Shown here: positions 61,442 to 64,000 of the stretch, piece after piece
Position numbering within the stretch: the first letter of the stretch is position 1
How the letters are laid out: every line of letters begins with the position of its first letter
Assembly (NCBI GenBank): GCA_913061275.1
Contig: CAJXSR010000006.1
Span: 1-64,000, forward strand
Direction: 5' to 3'
Length of the DNA stretch: 64,000 bases
Origin: an uncultured Paracoccaceae bacterium
GTDB taxonomy: Bacteria; Pseudomonadota; Alphaproteobacteria; Rhodobacterales; Rhodobacteraceae
Program-made: the position numbers and the translations under genes
The notes under the pieces: model-generated
What the model saw: only the letters and a program-made list of their open reading frames with translations
What the model was told of the DNA's origin: nothing
Databases searched by the model: none

Positions 61442-62566
61442 TCAGTCCGCTCGTTGCATACGTTCGTTTATGTAACATGCAAAATCATAGTTTGGCCGTT
61501 CTAAATGCGACAAGTGTCCTGGTTTAGCAACTTGTGAACATAACCCACGATAAACCTTTTCTGTGCAGCCTTTGTCTTCAACATTTACTTCATCAAGAAG
61601 CGTCTTGAGTTTCGTGAAATTTTCCTGTGCATTTTTATCATTCACGTAGTCCTCAGACATACCACCCCCAAAACCAATTCTAACATGATCAACACCATGC
61701 GGATGCAAAGTGAGGTACCAAAAATAGCCCGGTGTTAACGTAATCAGTAGGCTCGGATAAATCGCCAAAAGATAAGTCAACCGTCGGCGTTCACCCTCTA
61801 ATCGCGTATTGTTTGGGTGTGCCATAGCGATTTTCAATGAATCATCTTTGAGAATAGTATGGTAATTGAACGCATCTTCACCTGGTGGGCAGATCATCTC
61901 ATCCAGTTTTGAAAGACCACCGATCGTACCAGCGTGGCAGACTGGTAGATGATAGCTTTCCATGAAATTCTCTGCCAGCACTTTCCAGTTTGTATTCCAG
62001 ATATGGGTTTCGTAGAAAGTCTCTGCGTAGGATGACATGTCATAATCCCCAACAAGCGCTTCTACTTTGGAAAGTTCTTCTGACACAGGCTTTGCTTGAG
62101 GGTTTAAAGTAACAAACACCCAACCCAGCCATTCTTCACATCGAATTTGCGGTAACTTATAATTCTTTTTATAAAAGCCATCGTTGTGCGTCATTGCAGG
62201 GGCACCACGCAATGACCCATCCAGATTATAAGTCCATGCGTGGTAAGGGCAGACGATCGACCGCGTATTGCCGCGTCCTTCTAATAGCGTAGACATACGG
62301 TGCAAACAGACATTGGACATCGCCTTTAGATGACCCGCTTTATCGCGCAAAACGACAATAGGTTGATCCGCAAGATCAAGCGTTACATAATCCCCAGCCG
62401 CTTTCAAAGAGGACGAACGCCCTACACAGAACCAATCTTTAGAGAAAATATCCTTAATCTCACGCTTAAGAAAATCCTGAGACGTATATACAGAAGGCGG
62501 CATCGCGCGCGCTTGTTCAAAAGGAACCAAAACACTTTTTTGAAGTTCTGCAACACAGTCTTCCAT
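61442..62566 (-). CDS. Rieske oxygenase alpha subunit (copy 2)
   Basis: A 374-residue Rieske oxygenase, similar in layout to the copy at 59189 but clearly divergent. The 2Fe-2S site is CLHRM...CPYH (C-x-H-x16-C-x2-H); the mononuclear iron site is AENFMESYHLPVCH. The C-terminal half differs from copy 1. It is the first gene of the unit Rieske - ridA - DUF1028 - Rieske - lysR. Two alpha-type subunits without a reductase suggest either two successive oxidations or a shared external reductase. Confidence 0.85.
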   Translation of the reverse strand: MEDCVAELQKSVLVPFEQARAMPPSVYTSQDFLKREIKDIFSKDWFCVGRSSSLKAAGDYVTLDLADQPIVVLRDKAGHLKAMSNVCLHRMSTLLEGRGNTRSIVCPYHAWTYNLDGSLRGAPAMTHNDGFYKKNYKLPQIRCEEWLGWVFVTLNPQAKPVSEELSKVEALVGDYDMSSYAETFYETHIWNTNWKVLAENFMESYHLPVCHAGTIGGLSKLDEMICPPGEDAFNYHTILKDDSLKIAMAHPNNTRLEGERRRLTYLLAIYPSLLITLTPGYFWYLTLHPHGVDHVRIGFGGGMSEDYVNDKNAQENFTKLKTLLDEVNVEDKGCTEKVYRGLCSQVAKPGHLSHLERPNYDFACYINERMQRAD

Positions 62567-62999
62567 TTTATTCTCCAGCTGGCCAACCCAATATAAAGAG
62601 TTACCGCAATTCAGCCGTAGTTAAAGTATCTTGTCACATAGGGTTGCTTCGACACAGCCTAACTAACATAGCAGTTTTAGCGCATTCAGCAGATTATTGC
62701 ATTCGCTACTCGCTGAATTTTTGCCAAGTTGAAGACATACTACATGATCGAAGGATTGATACCAGCTACAAGATCGTTCGATATTGGCTTGATCTGTTTG
62801 GTTCAAAATTTGCACAGAAAGTTCGCAAGAAAAGGGCAGGGCACCAGCCAAAACTATACAACGCACGGATATATGGGCTTTGATACGCGCAATCGCCGTA
62901 AAAAATATATCAACAAACTCTAAATCAGTAATCGGATTTCGAAGGTCAGGTTGGTTAAGCGTTAGCGTAATTACATAACCATCTTATTCGTAAAGTAGT
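62567..62999. other. Intergenic region with transposase remnant
   Basis: This 433-base gap separates the CoA-transferase stop from the second Rieske gene. It contains a 5' transposase fragment on the plus strand and must include the promoter of the Rieske operon near 62580-62640. I see no inverted repeats that would mark intact insertion-sequence ends. Confidence 0.6.
62644..62883 (+). pseudogene. IS6-family-like transposase remnant
   Basis: The open frame encodes YSLNFCQVEDILHDRRIDTS and then YKIVRYWLDLFGSKFAQKV, which matches the N-terminal region of IS6/IS26-type transposases (a helix-turn-helix ending VSYETVRRW in typical members). The catalytic DDE core that should follow is missing; after RKKRAG the frame ends quickly. 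The remnant and the CoA-transferase duplicate nearby indicate past IS activity in this cluster. Confidence 0.78.
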
Positions 63000-64000
63000 T
63001 TATCTGCCATGATTTATATCCTCTATTATCTTGTTCTCTATCAAAGACTTGATCTTCGCATCATCCATTCCAAGTAGCTGTTCTAAAATCTCTTTACTGT
63101 GCTGTCCCAACACGGGTGGGCCTGTTTCACTCATGGCAGGTTGGCCGTCCATGCGGATGGGGTTGGTAACACTTGGCACAGTGCCTAAAGTCGCATGGGG
63201 TAGTTGGGTAACAAGTCCACGCGCTATTGCTTGTTTGTCGACGAATACCTCATCGACGTTATTGATCGGGCCACAAGGAACGCCGAGGGGTTCTAACAGG
63301 TCAAGCCAATGTGTACGTGTTTGTGTGCGTAATTTGTTTGATACAATATCGATCAACACATCTCGATTGGTCACACGCGCAGCATTTGTCTTATATTCGG
63401 GCATCTCTGGTAGTTCAGGTAATCCAGCCGCATCGCAAAATTTGATGAACTGGCTGTCATTACCAACGGCAAGGATCATATGGCCGTCAGATGCAGGGAA
63501 TATTTGGTATGGTGATATGCTGGGATGCGCGTTGCCCATACGTTTTGGAATTTGACCACCCACAAGCCAGTTCATAGCTTGATTTGCAAGGCCAGCAGCA
63601 CAAACATCGAACAACGAAATATCAAGATGGCGGCCTTTACCTGTTTGGCCGCGTTCTATGATAGAGGCAAGAATACCTATGGTGGCGTGCAGCCCTGTCA
63701 TTACATCCACTACAGCAACGCCAACTTTTGTTGGCCCCGCACCCGGCGTGTCATCGGGATTGCCAGTGATGCTCATAAGCCCCGCCATACCTTGAATAAG
63801 CAAATCATACCCTGCCTGTGATGCGCGTGGCCCTGTGTGACCAAATCCGGTGATTGAAGCATAAATCAGGCCGGGGTTAACTTTGTGCATAGTGTCTGCA
63901 TCCAGGCCGTAGCGCGCCAGATCACCAGTTTTGAAATTTTCCACCACCACATCGGCTTTAGCGGCAATATCGCGAACGATTTGCGCCCCCTCAGGTGATT
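63000..64000 (-). CDS. CaiB/BaiF (class III) CoA-transferase, cut by the window end
   Basis: The C-terminal 333 residues of a family III CoA-transferase, which moves CoA between carboxylic acids. Conserved blocks are VVENFKTGDLARYG, IYASITGFGHTGP with AGYDLLIQ (region of the catalytic aspartate), and GVPCGPINNVDEVF. The frame stays open to base 64000, so the 5' end lies outside; a GTG at 63950 is not the true start. It ends just upstream of the Rieske unit and could activate the carboxylate released there. A decayed copy of its 3' end lies at 56597. Confidence 0.9.
   Translation of the reverse strand, partial: SPEGAQIVRDIAAKADVVVENFKTGDLARYGLDADTMHKVNPGLIYASITGFGHTGPRASQAGYDLLIQGMAGLMSITGNPDDTPGAGPTKVGVAVVDVMTGLHATIGILASIIERGQTGKGRHLDISLFDVCAAGLANQAMNWLVGGQIPKRMGNAHPSISPYQIFPASDGHMILAVGNDSQFIKFCDAAGLPELPEMPEYKTNAARVTNRDVLIDIVSNKLRTQTRTHWLDLLEPLGVPCGPINNVDEVFVDKQAIARGLVTQLPHATLGTVPSVTNPIRMDGQPAMSETGPPVLGQHSKEILEQLLGMDDAKIKSLIENKIIEDINHGR

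Overview
This window looks like the end of a draft-genome contig from a marine member of the Rhodobacterales (Alphaproteobacteria). Three things support this. A metK gene lies behind an RNA that closely matches the SAM/SAH riboswitch, a class known only from Rhodobacterales. The housekeeping order miaB - phoH - ybeY - corC - lnt - metK - trmB and aroA - cmk - rluE - rpsA - ihfB - lapA - trpF - trpB is typical of the group. Irr and MucR regulators, a dimethylglycine-dehydrogenase-like flavoprotein and Rieske oxygenases complete the picture. I cannot name a genus. Bases 1-45 are not genomic: they are the remains of an Illumina Nextera i7 adapter, so the contig truly begins at base 46.

Region 1 (46-4.4 kb) is an AT-rich accessory island: the 3' part of a DNA cytosine-5 methyltransferase, two different BglII/BstYI-like restriction endonucleases, and a large serine recombinase on the side facing the chromosome. 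Region 2 (4.4-25 kb) is mostly backbone: a GST with a cysteine-rich tail, two cobalamin-type genes, rpoH, coaBC-dut-thiF-like, a hydroxyacid dehydrogenase, an SH3 protein, a TetR regulator, an M3 peptidase, a dimethylglycine-dehydrogenase-like enzyme with a cupin, isocitrate lyase, a coupled dehalogenase-hydrolase-dehydratase trio, and the fabA-fabB-fabI operon with irr divergent. Region 3 (25-45 kb) holds a glycosyltransferase-like gene, mucR, miaB, a pair of secreted proteins sharing a new domain, then the translation, envelope, amino-acid and methionine-cycle backbone through rpsA and trpFB to hisN.

Region 4 (45-56.6 kb) is the most interesting functional unit. A LysR regulator diverges from a complete oligopeptide-type ABC importer (Tat-exported binding protein, two permeases, a fused double ATPase) and UspA. 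These are followed by a 988-residue protein that joins a SerC-like PLP aminotransferase to a SerA-like hydroxyacid dehydrogenase, and by a PHP-family phosphoesterase. The three enzyme types resemble those of the phosphorylated serine pathway, here attached to a transporter; the substrate is unknown. Three strong hairpins punctuate this cluster.

Region 5 (56.6-64 kb) is a second catabolic cluster: a flavoprotein, a LysR regulator, two Rieske oxygenases enclosing RidA and DUF1028 genes with overlapping ends, and a class III CoA-transferase cut by the window edge. It also carries a decayed copy of that CoA-transferase 3' end and an IS6-like transposase remnant, signs of past rearrangement. A 67-bp element with a TGTCCCA/TGGGACA palindrome and fixed-spacing downstream blocks occurs twice, each time between convergent genes. 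I found no tRNA, rRNA or CRISPR array.
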